Part shown: positions 1 to 9,831 of the stretch, in pieces
Position numbering within the stretch: position 1 is the first letter of the stretch
How the letters are laid out: each line of letters opens with the position of its first letter
The notes under the pieces: model-generated
The model's database searches: none
What the model was told of the DNA's origin: nothing
What the model saw: only the letters and a program-made list of their open reading frames with translations
Made by a program: the position numbers and the translations under genes
Assembly: GCA_036768485.1 (NCBI GenBank)
Contig: JAVLUZ010000150.1
Coordinates: forward strand, 1,874,164-1,938,163
Length of the DNA: 64,000 nt
Direction of reading: 5' to 3'
DNA from: Mermis nigrescens
Taxonomy: Eukaryota; Nematoda; Enoplea; Mermithida; Mermithidae

Positions 1-2220
1 TTTCTTGTTTACACTCAATACCGAGCGCGTCGTGAGTGTGCAAAATTTACACCAAAAATTCAAATGATTTGCGGAGGGCCAAATTTAAAAATGTTTTCCT
101 TGATTAGTAGGTTACTAATCTGGTCTTAAAATTTCTTTACACTCAGTAGTTGTTGCACAAGAGTGTAAATTCGACGGCTTTTTACTGTTTTCATGTGCAC
201 GAGCATATCTAGTTCAGTTTTACATTCTATGCAGTCTGATTGATTTTAAAAGGTAGACGGTTATAAAATCTAGGGGCTTTTTTATTTTTTTGAAACAATA
301 TTTTTTAAATTTAGAGGCGGTTTATTGTAAACAGTCTGGGACAAAAAAATATTTTCTCCATGCCATATTCTCCACTTAGTAGGCAGAACGTGGTAACTAC
401 CTGTAAAATGTGCCTCGTACTGGGCACAACACGTCAAAATTTATTTTGTTTCTTTACAATCAATATTGCGTTATTAGTGCAGGTGTAAACTTTACACTGA
501 AAAATTTTTTTCTGCCTAGAGCGTCGTGGATGATGAATTTTTAAAAAATGTTCTCCGTAAGGTCAAAATAACGAATCTGACCTTTAAACTGTTCTACAGC
601 CACTGTTTGTTGAGGTATGAAGAGGTGAACTTTGATTTATATATCTATTTTCTAATGCCGATAGATAATTCCGTATTGCATATTGTTTGATCAGATTTTT
701 CTTACTTGAGAGGTTTTTGACACGTCTTTAATGAATAATTATTTTTATTATCATAAATGCACTATTCTTAAACTCCAGTAGAATGATGAATATTTTTTAA
801 TAATTGACTAAGTATTAAAATTCGCCGATTTGTCGAGTTGGTGCAAAACCATGCACTTTCGACTTGTTTATGTCAGCCAACAACTCCGCTTATGAGATTA
901 AAAGAATTTTTCAGACAGAAATGTTTTATGGAGTATGTTAACCAGCAAACTATTCTACAATCAATACGCAATTAGTATCAGGGATTTAAACTTTACACTC
1001 TAGTGGATGAGTAAAAAAAAGATTTTGTCCGAGATTTCTCTGCCAACTTTTTCGATTATGAGTTGGGATGTATTCAATAAAATAGAAATAAAATAACTTT
1101 TAAGGGCTACAGGTCGAAGCAAGCAGCGTTCAAAAAAACGTAATATTGAGTTGTTCATGGGGGTGTAAAGTTCGAAATCTGAGGTGTAAGATGGGCGGAA
1201 AAACAGGTTTTTTCGTATCTTAATTGGTATATCATATCAAAGATTTTGCGGAACATAAGTTTCGCACATTCAAACGTACTACAATCAAAGGGCTACAAAC
1301 TGGCCCAAACCAAATTTATTTACATTCAATGGGGCGTTAGGTTCAGATTTTTAAAGTTTAAAATGTGGTGGACCGTGGAAAATACGTGTTTGTCCATTTT
1401 TTGTTGGCCACTTTCTCTTTTCAGAAGTCGGGCGAGGTCGAATACGATAAAAATAAAGTACTTTCTAAGGGGAACGCGTCACAGCGAATTGCGTTTGTTT
1501 ACATCAACATTTAGCTTTTTCGGGAGGTGTAAATTCAAAAAATGGGGGAGTTGACCGTGTTTCTGTCCTGCTTTTCTGCCAAGTTCTGGCTTATGAGTCT
1601 GGACATATTCTCAAGTCTAAAAATTAACCAAAAACCAATGTGATACGCCAGTTTGTTTGCACTCAACAGTGGTTTAAAGTGGTTTACATCCGATATTTAT
1701 TTGTCCTCGGTCCATTGTGGAGAATTATTCTTTTCATAAATGTTGATCGTAATATCACAGTAATATCAGAATTACGAATCCGACTGAAATTTTCTTTACA
1801 CTCCGTGGTTGTGTAAAGTTTACACTGCATCTTAACTGCATCTTAACTTCTAGAGCCTTGTGAAAGCTTAATTTTTTTTCAAAATGTTCTACGTAAAATC
1901 AGAATAGGGAATCTGACTGTTACTTTTCTATACACCTAGTAGTTGTGTAAAGTTTGCACTATTCATTTGTTGTCAACATGTAGTTTATACTACAAATTTA
2001 TTTTACTTCCAAATCTGAGCGTTAGTGTTCCTAACACTAGATATTTGCATGAAGTTTTTGCTGAAAACTTTCATCTGTTTAAATAATGTAAGGTTGTCTT
2101 GTTTAAAAAGGATAATGCTGATGTTGAGAACAGTATTGTTTTCCGCGTTCTTGGACTGCTGTATTATTGTGGTATGTTACTGTAAATGTTTTTTACTGAC
2201 TGATGTACTGAAATCATGCT
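1..2220. repeat. Degenerate repeats with GTGTAAA/TTTACAC words
   Basis: A stretch with no recognisable gene. A loosely conserved block recurs at about 91-180, 540-610, 1740-1835 and 1880-1965: an 'aatgttctccgtaa' region, then 'gaatctgac', then 'ctttacactcagtagttgtg' and a palindromic GTGTAAA...TTTACAC. Other copies of the TTTACAC/GTGTAAA word occur near 1, 450-500, 960-1000 and 1680. Copies are too diverged to fix a period by eye. Short open frames at 1246-1554 and 2025-2222 have low-complexity translations and no motif, and I do not regard them as genes. Confidence 0.55.
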
Positions 2221-2238
2221 AATTAAAAAGAAGGGTAC

Positions 2239-3019
2239 TAGCAAAGAAAAATGCTCCGATGGAACAAAAAAGATGAATATATTTGGAATTGTGGATTATT
2301 AAGGATGTAAAAGGAGGGACTAGGAAAAATCTACCTGCGAAAAATCACACTTTCTCTAAGCAACGCAAAAAATCGAAGTATATTCTGCGGCCAACAGATT
2401 AAAATAAATCTTTAACCATAAAAATGATTGAAAAAGCAGCACGTTAGCCATGCAGTAGCTATGGAAATGATTTGAGTAAACTAACAGTCTTTCTAGCCAA
2501 TTGAATGAAATAGCAAACATCGATGCATCCAAGACAACTGAAGAAATTATTGGTTTAAAACAGTAGGAAACGCGTAAGTTGACTTAAAACAGGCTAAATG
2601 TAAGTACAGTAGCATTCCCGTGACGATTGTGTGCACTAATTAATCAGCCCCTGCTTTGCTTGCTATAATTTTCATAATAAAATAAAACAACTTTAAATAC
2701 AATACCACTTAGTCTTCTATCAATCAATATACGAAGCAAGTCAGCGTTGCTACTTGCCAGCAATTTTAAAAAAAGTAAACATTATAGATTTCGTTTATAC
2801 ACTCTTACCTGAAACTTTGAACATTATTTAGAAAAGACACTTCGTTCGAAGCCGCAGAATATACTTCGATTTTTTGCATTGCTTAGAGAAAGTGTGATTT
2901 TTAGCAGATTTTGCGACTTTAGGTAGATTTTTCCTAGTCCTTTCCTTTTACATCCTTAACACTCCACAATTCCAAGTATATTCATCTTTTTTGTTCCATC
3001 GAAGCATTTTTCTTTGCTA
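2239..3019. mobile_element. Foldback (long inverted repeat) element
   Basis: Two arms of about 150-170 bases (2239-2391 and 2851-3019) are near-perfect reverse complements. The outer ends read TAGCAAAGAAAAATGC and GCATTTTTCTTTGCTA; the inner ends are TATTCTGCGGC and GCCGCAGAATA. The 460-base spacer has no coding capacity. No convincing target duplication flanks it (aagggtac on the left, ttttatat on the right). The structure is that of a foldback element or a MITE with long TIRs; superfamily unknown. It ends about 220 bases from the stop codon of the CCCH exon. Confidence 0.75.
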
Positions 3020-3243
3020 TTTTATATATTCGCGTACAAAATATTACGAAATTATTGAAAAAATTTCAAAAATCTAATTTAAACGAGTACAATTCTTTTC
3101 TGCACCTAAAAAAGCGTAAACCGAGTTCGATTCGCTTTCTTTGCGAGATAAAACGCTAACTTTTTCGATTCGATGGGCCGATTTTTTCGGCCGGTCCCGC
3201 CCGCGCAAAAACTTTCGTTTTTAGACCATTTTTACGCGCAGTT

Positions 3244-4350
3244 TTAGCGAAAACGTCCGGTCTTACCCTCGTAATTGTGAGCGAAGGCGCAGTCGTCGCT
3301 TTCGACGCAACATTTATTATCCAAAAGTCTTCGACAAACGACGACGTCGGTCGGATGTTGGCCGCCGTTGTCCAGTTTTAACGCTTGGAACAAATCCCTT
3401 ATTTTCGAAAACCACGCATTTTCTTCATCTCGTTCGGTAAGCGGTTGAACCAATAGCGAATATTCGCGACAAAGCTCGCCCGGTAGCCGATGACCCCGAA
3501 ATTTGGTGACGGTTCGCCCTTTGACCCGCACGGTCAACGCGCAATCGTCGCAAGCCCACTTAATCGAAAAGTTATCGCGAACGTAGTCGCAAACGTCGCG
3601 CAAGCCGATATCCGTCGCCGACGGTAGCGATTTTTGGGCGGTTTTTGGCTCCAAATCGATTTTACGAAATTTGGCGTCCGGAATTTGGTCAAAAACGGAT
3701 GCGCCCCCGCTCGACTCAGAACTTTTTTGAATACTACACGCGCGCCCTAGATTTGGTGTGAAATTTTCATCCAATTCTTTCGCCACCGAAGCCAAAACTT
3801 TACCGCCGGATAAAAACCGCAGTCGAACCGTATCCGATCCTTTATCGTCGTCCAACGACGACGAGTCGTCCGGATCCGAACTTCTAACGATCGGCGAGTC
3901 GTTCGAAACGTCCCTTGGACCGGGCAAACCGGTTGGCAAAACGCCGAATTTATTCTTAGCGCCAAATTTGGCGACCAAATCGACCGCCGGCTCGCGATTG
4001 ATCGTCTCCGGTTTTAAGCGAACGATGGCTGGAGTTTTAGCCAATTCCGACCGAATTTTTTGTTTTCTTGTCTTTTTCTTGCCATTGTTCGATGAAGCAT
4101 TTTCTTTGTTGGTCTTTTCGGAGCCGTTGGTTATTTCGGAACTTTTTGATCTTTCGCCCAAAAATTCAAATTCGACGAGTCCTTTTCCGAACGACGAGCT
4201 GTTTGATCTTTTAGCGGCTTTTTGCGTTCTTCGAAACTTTTTATCAACGGCCGATACGTCACCCGGCGCGGACGCGAATTTTTCTGCGACAGAATTTAAA
4301 TAGTACTCGGGATATACAGATGCGCGGCAAAGGACGAATGTAACGGTCGG
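3244..4350 (-). CDS. CCCH zinc-finger protein, terminal exon
   Basis: The frame stays open for 368 codons from 4350 to a TAA at 3244-3246. It is CpG-rich and uses codons unlike its surroundings (many GCG, TCG, CGA), as a real exon would. The final 30 residues carry a CCCH finger of spacing C-X7-C-X6-C-X3-H (CRRLLDNKCCVESDDCAFAH, residues 276-295 counted from the TTG at 4161). CCCH fingers usually bind single-stranded RNA. Ahead of it lie a Lys/Ser/Asn-rich disordered stretch, an acidic Asp/Ser run, and a more globular segment with spaced Cys residues (about residues 190-260). There is no in-frame ATG: upstream the frame meets TAG at 4351-4353, preceded by a pyrimidine-rich CTTTTAG that fits a splice acceptor. 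I therefore read it as the 3' exon of a minus-strand gene whose upstream exons are not identified. The subfamily is not recognised. Confidence 0.7.
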   Translation of the reverse strand, partial: PTVTFVLCRASVYPEYYLNSVAEKFASAPGDVSAVDKKFRRTQKAAKRSNSSSFGKGLVEFEFLGERSKSSEITNGSEKTNKENASSNNGKKKTRKQKIRSELAKTPAIVRLKPETINREPAVDLVAKFGAKNKFGVLPTGLPGPRDVSNDSPIVRSSDPDDSSSLDDDKGSDTVRLRFLSGGKVLASVAKELDENFTPNLGRACSIQKSSESSGGASVFDQIPDAKFRKIDLEPKTAQKSLPSATDIGLRDVCDYVRDNFSIKWACDDCALTVRVKGRTVTKFRGHRLPGELCREYSLLVQPLTERDEENAWFSKIRDLFQALKLDNGGQHPTDVVVCRRLLDNKCCVESDDCAFAHNYEGKTGRFR

Positions 4351-4353
4351 CTA

Positions 4354-6220
4354 AAAGACCGCGATGATCGCGTCCATACGCTTACGTAAGTAAGAAGCAA
4401 TAAGTCGCGCGAATGGAAAAATTTTTCTGGAGAAAAAGAGGCAAAATTATGGCCAAAAATGAATGATAATTGATCATTTTCTCCAAAAGTGCTCAAAAAA
4501 TTGACTAAAACCTGCGATAACGTTGTTTTAAAGCTATTCTAAAATTTCTATCCATTTTTGACGCAATTTGCGCCTAAAAAACCCAATTTTTGACCCCGCG
4601 CCCGGATTACCCATGCTGCGCATCTATGTTTCCGACCAGATAAGCACAATTTGGCCGGCCTGGAGGGTCATTTAGTGAATTTTTCTAGGCCAAGAGCAAT
4701 TTCATGTTGAATATTGATAAATTCCGTCATATTTTTGTAGAATATTTTTTTAGAAAATTTTTTTTCGAAACTGGAGACTCGGCCATACATGCTCTTGAGG
4801 GGAGTTTGGGGGAAGTGGAGGGTTTCACCTCCCTCAAATTTTCCACCCTGTAAAAATTTGTTTCACTCCCCAGAATAAGCGATTTTTCAAGTTTCCTAAA
4901 TTTTCCTCAAAATTCGTAGACAAAGTGCCTTTTCAAGCGTTTTTAGCTATCTATTTGCTCAAAAGTTACAAATTTGAGCGCTTCGCGCCATATACTCACG
5001 TTTTGACCTATAAATTGTTCACTTAGTTCGACTTTTAATTTTTTTACGAAATTTTGTTTACGTCTTTATGCTCTGAAAAGACGCCAGAAAACGATGTTTT
5101 TGACGGGTAAACCCTCCATTTTTGGGCCCTGAGAAGGCAAATGAAAAGGTTATCCCCCTTTCCGCAGAATTCCCATCGCTGCGTGTGTCTAAACTCGACT
5201 CGACAGCGGAAAATTCATTATATTTTCAACTTTTTTACATGCCTTTTTTCACATACGTAGTTTGTAATAAATTAAAAACGCAGTTACATTCACATATACG
5301 CACACGCGTACATGATCTTAGAGACTTTTGCGGGGGCCTGAAAAATCATCCAATCTCCCCTTAATTAGCGACTTTTTCCAAAAAAATTGGTTAAAGCGCC
5401 GTTTGAAGCGTTTTTAGCAAACCGTTTGCTCAAAATTGACAAATTTTTGGCGCTTCGAGCCATACGTTTTGTTCAACTTATTCAACTATCTTGAATATTT
5501 TTTCAATTTCTTGTATTTACGTTCTCGACGGATAGAGCACCGCCAAAAACGCCGTAATACGATGTTCTTGAGCCCAAAAATGACGTTCTAGGAAAATTTT
5601 TGTTTAAACCCCAGAACATTTGTTCCTAATAAGGGCTTCTAAATGGAAAATGGAAAATTATAGAAGTTCGACTAAAAGACCGTCAAAACTCATTTTACCA
5701 CAATTTTGAGCTATTAGCGCGATTTATTGTTCAAATTTGTACAGTTTATAAAGTTTCGGTCTGGTAGACCGCTCAAGTTTGAGCTAAGCGTAGAGAACGT
5801 GCGAAATTAGTAAAGCGTTTATTACTTTTCTGTATCGCTTCTCTCCGCAAAGCGGAAAGATTGATTTCACAACAACGGAAAATAAGAAACCGTTCATTGA
5901 CTGGATCATAAGAAATCAGTTGCGTATTTTGTCTACCTCCTAATAGTTCGGGGGATATGTGGCTCCGAGTCTTCGGCCTCAAGCTAAATTGAATCCTAGA
6001 TACGCCGCTCGTCGGATATACATACTTTGATTCAAATTAGTTGCTTGCTTTCAGTTATAATAATGATAATAAAATACAAAGCACGATTTATTCACTGTAT
6101 CCCATTAGAAGAAGGTTGATATTCGAACTATCAATGTCGACACTTATTCCACACTGCTTTTCCGAATCGACCATTTCGTTCAGCCTCTTCATTCGCTTCT
6201 GCAAATCACACGTGGATGGT
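4354..6220. other. Non-coding stretch with family E remnants
   Basis: No gene recognised. About 4784-5195 resembles family E: a CATACATGCTC start, inner text 'ttttagctatctatttgctc', the palindrome word GCGCTTCGCGCC near 4979, and a closing 'agaattcccatcgctgcg'. A second, more decayed copy runs about 5290-5780. Their TSDs are not visible. A minus-strand open frame at 5773-5982 (TTG start, Arg/Ser-rich translation) matches no family I know and is left unassigned. Confidence 0.45.
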
Positions 6221-6335
6221 CAATTACGTACATTGGTGAGCGGCACCAAAATTTCTAAAAATTAAATTATGGGGGCGAGGGGTATTCGAACTTCTGGGTG
6301 TGCATACCCCCACGCCCGAGTGTGACATCATCCAT
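6221..6335. mobile_element. Family D fragment
   Basis: The right edge reads CCCCCACGCCCGAGTGTGA, which matches the family D terminus (CACACCTGGGCGTGGGGG in reverse). The left edge GTACATTGGTGAGCGGCACC resembles the other D end. It is only about 105 bases long and no target duplication is evident, so it is probably a truncated copy. Confidence 0.4.
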
Positions 6336-6997
6336 CCGTTAAGCTCATAAAATTCTATCGATTCGAAGAAAGTTTCTCCTCTCTAAATAGACTGTGAAGC
6401 GTGATCGTTTGGTCGCACCTGAGGTAAAATTATACAAAAATAATGCATATATGGCGCGCAGTGCCAAAAATTTGATGATTTTCTGGCAAACGGATCAATG
6501 GCGTAGCTAGGATTTTTATTCGGGGAGGGGGAACGCTTGAAAGTTTTGATATTGTACGGTAACGCATAATGTAGTATAAAAACTGGATTTTTCGACCTTA
6601 GTGTAGCCTAGCCAATTTATGGGTTTCTGACGATCTAAATATAGGAAAAGTTCGAAGCGGCGCGATCACCTTTATTGACAAAAATGTTAAAGGCCACGAA
6701 GCGCCAATAAATTCAGGTATTTCCCCGTCCAAAACACAATTTTGTAGCATTGGGAAAAAATTGACAAATTTACTCAAAACAATTTTAAAACAATTCTATA
6801 CATTTAGGCTTCAACAGCAAAAATGGTGCGAAACACTCATTCAATATGAAGCGATAGAATATTTTGAAAAAATGAGCTCGCTAAGCGAGAGATGTAAATC
6901 ATGAGAAGCTTAAAGTTTAAACCTACCATTACATTATGAAGAGAATTATAAAGGATTTTAAACTTAGAAAAAATGAAAAAGGTGGTAAGTTGGTGAA

Positions 6998-7300
6998 TTA
7001 AAACAAATTTAAAGGATATGATGAAACGTTATTGTTGAGAATGGGACGATTAAGCGCTATGTATAATGACTCCTTGATTGAAAGATCAAAAGAGTTGGAT
7101 GCTCGACTGATAACCTTGAAGCAATCTGATGTAATTGGATGATTGCTATTTGCGATATGTTTGTGAATAGCAGATGAGCTATCACCCTGAATTGGCTTTC
7201 CCGTAGCAAATGAGATGCCAGTATGCTCTGCAATTCTATTCCCAAAATGTCGGCGAGTTTCGCCAATGTAACTAGCCATACAGCTAGAACACGTATACTT
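6998..7300 (-). pseudogene. Penelope-like element GIY-YIG endonuclease end
   Basis: The minus-strand translation begins at the insertion border with YTCSSC, then MASYIGETRRHFGNRIAEHTG-type sequence and ends SSYPLNLF at the stop. The CxxC followed by ASYIGETxRHxxxRIxEH is the hallmark of the GIY-YIG nuclease of Penelope-like retroelements: SYIG is the YIG half, and the Arg and Glu/His further on are the usual catalytic neighbours. In an intact element this domain nicks the target so reverse transcription can be primed. The residues before it in the same frame (codons between 7301 and 7339) belong to the inserted hAT end, not to the retroelement. Confidence 0.8.
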
Positions 7301-7679
7301 CATCACTGGGCAAGCCTTAAAGTCTCGGCCGGAGCTCAATCTTTTGGTTGGTTGCCTAAGTCAGAAAAAGTGGTTGCTACATAATTCCTGCGTGTAAAAA
7401 TTTATGCATCGAAGTTTTAACATTGTAGTCTTGCTTCCACGCAAGTCCATTCATAATTTCAAGCGAAGTCGCACTATTTCTCGCGAATTAGTATGGTGTA
7501 CAAAAATAGTGCAATCGACAATTTGCATAGCAATTAGGTTTAAAATCTAATTATTTTAGCAAAAATTGACGTTTACGCCTTTAATATGCTTATTTGTTAT
7601 GCAAATTAGTGAGTAAAAAATAAAACTTTTACAGAGTCCCTCATTTTCATGTCGAAAATAGTACATTTTCATTTAAAAT

Positions 7680-8215
7680 ATTAATCCTGCTTGAACGCAC
7701 GAAATTTGTCAAATTCAGCGCAACCTAAACATCAATAACGAGTAATAAAATTAAATGAATTCGGCGCGAAGCGCCGGAAAATTTTGACATTTTTCCTTTC
7801 TGAAACGCAATTTCGCATTACAAAAATTGTCCAAATTCGGCGCGACCTAAATATCAACAATAATTAAGAAAATTAAATCAATTCGGCGCGAAGCGCCGAA
7901 CAATTTTGCAATTTAAACTTTGTGAAACGCAATTTTGCATTACAAAATTGTCCTAATTCAACGCAATCTAAACATCAATAACAAGGACTAAAGTTAATGA
8001 AGCGCCGGAAAATTTTGGCATTTTACCTTTCTGAAACGCAATTCGCATAACAAAAATTGTCCGAATTTGGTGCGGCTTAAGCATCAATACCAAGTAAGAA
8101 AATTAAATCGATTCGGCACGATGCGCCGGAAAATTTTGAGATTTCACCTTTTTAAAACGCAACTTTGTTTTACAAAAATTGTCAAAATTCAGCGCGGTTT
8201 AAACATCAATAACCA
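7680..8215. repeat. Tandem repeat, ~110-120 base unit with GGCGCGAAGCGCCG palindrome
   Basis: Four to five copies of a unit: 'gaaacgcaatttcgcattac', 'aaaattgtccaaattcggcg', 'acctaaatatcaataacaag', 'attaaatcaattcggcgcga' and the closing AGCGCCG palindrome. The GAAACGCAA word falls near 7801, 7923, 8033 and 8155. The same palindrome occurs in many unrelated elements of this window. Confidence 0.8.
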
Positions 8216-8439
8216 GTAATGTATGTATAAAAGACTAGTGTTTATTTACGCATAAAACAGGTGGACAGACAAGTATGTATTTTTAATACATCGATGTGTA
8301 GAAGATCACAAAAATACATGATGTGTTTTATTGTGATCTGACGAATTATTGTTATTTAGAAATTCGGTATCACTTACTTACATAAGTATAATCTATGAAT
8401 TATGCATTCCTTACGTACCGATTTTCACAGCCCAGTAAC

Positions 8440-9135
8440 CGATTTGATTGCCATGATTTTAAAATCGGTTGTTGGTATCTAAAAATTGATTGCTGAGCTA
8501 TATGAAATCGGTTTCTGTACTCAAAACATCGGTTGCTGACTTAAAAATCGATTGCTAGGGTCAAAAAATCAATTGGTGGGATCCGAAAATCGGTTGCTAG
8601 GCTCTTCGGGCTCCAAAAATCAATTGGTGGGGTAAAATCAATTGGTGGGGTAAAATCTGTTGCTGGGGTAAAAAAACCAGCTGGTGAGCTGCGAAAATCG
8701 GTTGCTGAGGTCTAGAAATCGACTTCTGGGGTGAGAAAATCAGTTAATAGGGTCCAAAAATCGGTTGCTGGGGTCTTGAAATCAGGTCTTGACTCCAAAA
8801 ATCGGTTGCTATGGTCTAAAAATCGATTGCTGGGGTCCTAAATCAGTTAGTGGTCTCCGAAATTCTGTTGGTTGGGTCTAAAAATCGGTTACTGAGGTCC
8901 TTAATCAGTTGATGGGCTTCAAAAATCAGTTAGCGGGGTCCAAAAAACGGTTGATGGGGTCTAAAAACCAGTGGGTGGGCTCCAAAAATCGGTTGATTGG
9001 GTCCTAAATCGTTTACTGGGCTCCAAAAATCGGTTGCTGGGGTCTAAAAATTGGTCGCTGGGGTTCTAAATCAGTTAGTAGGCTCCAAAATTGGGTTTCT
9101 GGGGTCCTAGATCGGTTTATGGGGTCCAAGTTGGC
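8440..9135. repeat. Tandem array of AAAATCGGTTGCTGGGGTC-like units
   Basis: More than twenty degenerate copies of a roughly 26-32 base unit built on 'aaaaatcggttgctggggtc' and variants ('aaaatcaattggtggggt', 'ctaaatcagttagtgggctc'). The translations hold no sensible protein. It sits inside the hAT-like element and may be an expanded subterminal repeat. Confidence 0.8.
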
Positions 9136-9271
9136 GGCATCTTATCTTGTAAGATGCATAGAAAAGTTTTTGTACAAAACATAGGGTGCAACTGGTGAAC
9201 CCTCCGGCTGGTACCGAACCTGCTGCGGCTGGTACCCGGTTGAACCTGGTTGAACCCCTTGCCCAGGTTTG

Positions 9272-9549
9272 GTACACTGATATACTAAATTTGAGAGTAG
9301 CTTAGCAGGTACAGCATCCTTGTTCTTGAAAAACCGGCTGATACACACGACAGGTTTGTAAACAAACCTTACTCGAATCTGAGGGTACAAGGCAGATAAA
9401 AGCTTTACAATTCTGCTGCGTACATTGTAGCCGTGCACACCAGTGTAAGGTAAAACAAGAGAATAGCATAATTTATCACACCCGACTTTTATGTCCTCAC
9501 TCTTATTATAAACCTTTGTCATAAAGTCTGATATGACCTTATCAATCAA
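9272..9549 (-). pseudogene. Penelope-like element linker between RT and GIY-YIG
   Basis: The minus-strand translation contains LVLPYTGVHGYNVRSRI, then IRVRFVYKPVVCISRFFKNKD and LLSNLVYQC. This matches the conserved linker that follows the reverse transcriptase in Penelope-like proteins (pattern 'LPYxGxxSxxxxxxL...FK...F...KDxxPxxLxSxVVYxxxC'). It breaks at 9272 where the hAT-like insertion ends; the following residues (GIY-YIG) resume at 7300. The 5' end is truncated at about 9550, against the inverted partner. The C-terminal 36 residues of this open frame (Pro/Gln/Gly-rich) are encoded by the hAT end and are artefactual. Confidence 0.75.
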
Positions 9550-9557
9550 GCCAAGAG

Positions 9558-9831
9558 GATTACATCAGATTGCTTCAAGGTTATCAGTCGAGCGTACAAC
9601 TCTGTTGATCTTTTAATCAAGGAGTAATTATACATAGCACATGATCGTCCCATTCTCAACAATAATGTTTCATCATATCCTTTAAATTTGTTTTAATTTA
9701 CCAATTATGCCACCTTTTTCATTTCCTTTAAGTTTAAAATCTTTTATAATTCCCTTCATAATGTAATGTCAGATTTAAACTTTAAGTTTCTCTTGGTTTA
9801 CATCTCTCGCTTAGCAAGCTCATTTTTCAAA
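9558..9831 (+). pseudogene. Inverted 3' tail of a Penelope-like element
   Basis: On the plus strand this encodes ITSDCFKVISR, then LLIKE, a TAA, LYIA and a tail ending PILNNNVSSYPLNLF, followed by 3' flank. It mirrors 6864-7138 but with an internal stop and several substitutions, so the two tails are old, independently decayed copies. Confidence 0.75.

Larger units (their letters stand above)
7301..9271. mobile_element. hAT-like element inside the Penelope-like ORF
   Basis: Left end CATCACTGGGCAAGCC and right end (reversed) CAAACCTGGGCAAGGGG match the TIRs of the 45772-58343 element and family D. The flanks are GTATACTT and GTACACTG (6 of 8 identical), and removing the segment rejoins the Penelope reading frame at the VYQC/KYTC residues. 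The right end carries repeated GGTTGAACC and GGCTGGTACC words. The interior is mostly two tandem arrays (7680-8215 and 8440-9135). No transposase is visible. Confidence 0.65.
6864..9831. mobile_element. Penelope-like retroelement, inverted two-copy arrangement
   Basis: About 275 bases at 6864-7138 reappear in reverse orientation at 9558-9831. Both encode the end of a Penelope-like ORF (...PILNNNVSSYPLNLF, stop) plus 3' flank. The minus-strand copy runs from about 9549 down to 6864 and is split by a hAT-like insertion at 7301-9271. The plus-strand copy is only the 3' tail. Head-to-head partial copies are a known habit of Penelope-like elements, which often integrate with inverted or tandem 5' pieces. 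The reverse-transcriptase domain is absent from both copies, so neither can be active. Confidence 0.8.

Noticed and set aside
2239..3019. LTR retrotransposon
   Set aside because: The repeated arms are inverted, not direct, and there is no gag/pol text.
5773..5982. Possible gene with Arg/Ser-rich product on the minus strand
   Set aside because: No ATG (TTG only), no splice signal evident, no family recognised; kept only as a remark.
8440..9135. CRISPR-like array
   Set aside because: Units are contiguous, degenerate and lack unique spacers; the context is eukaryotic.
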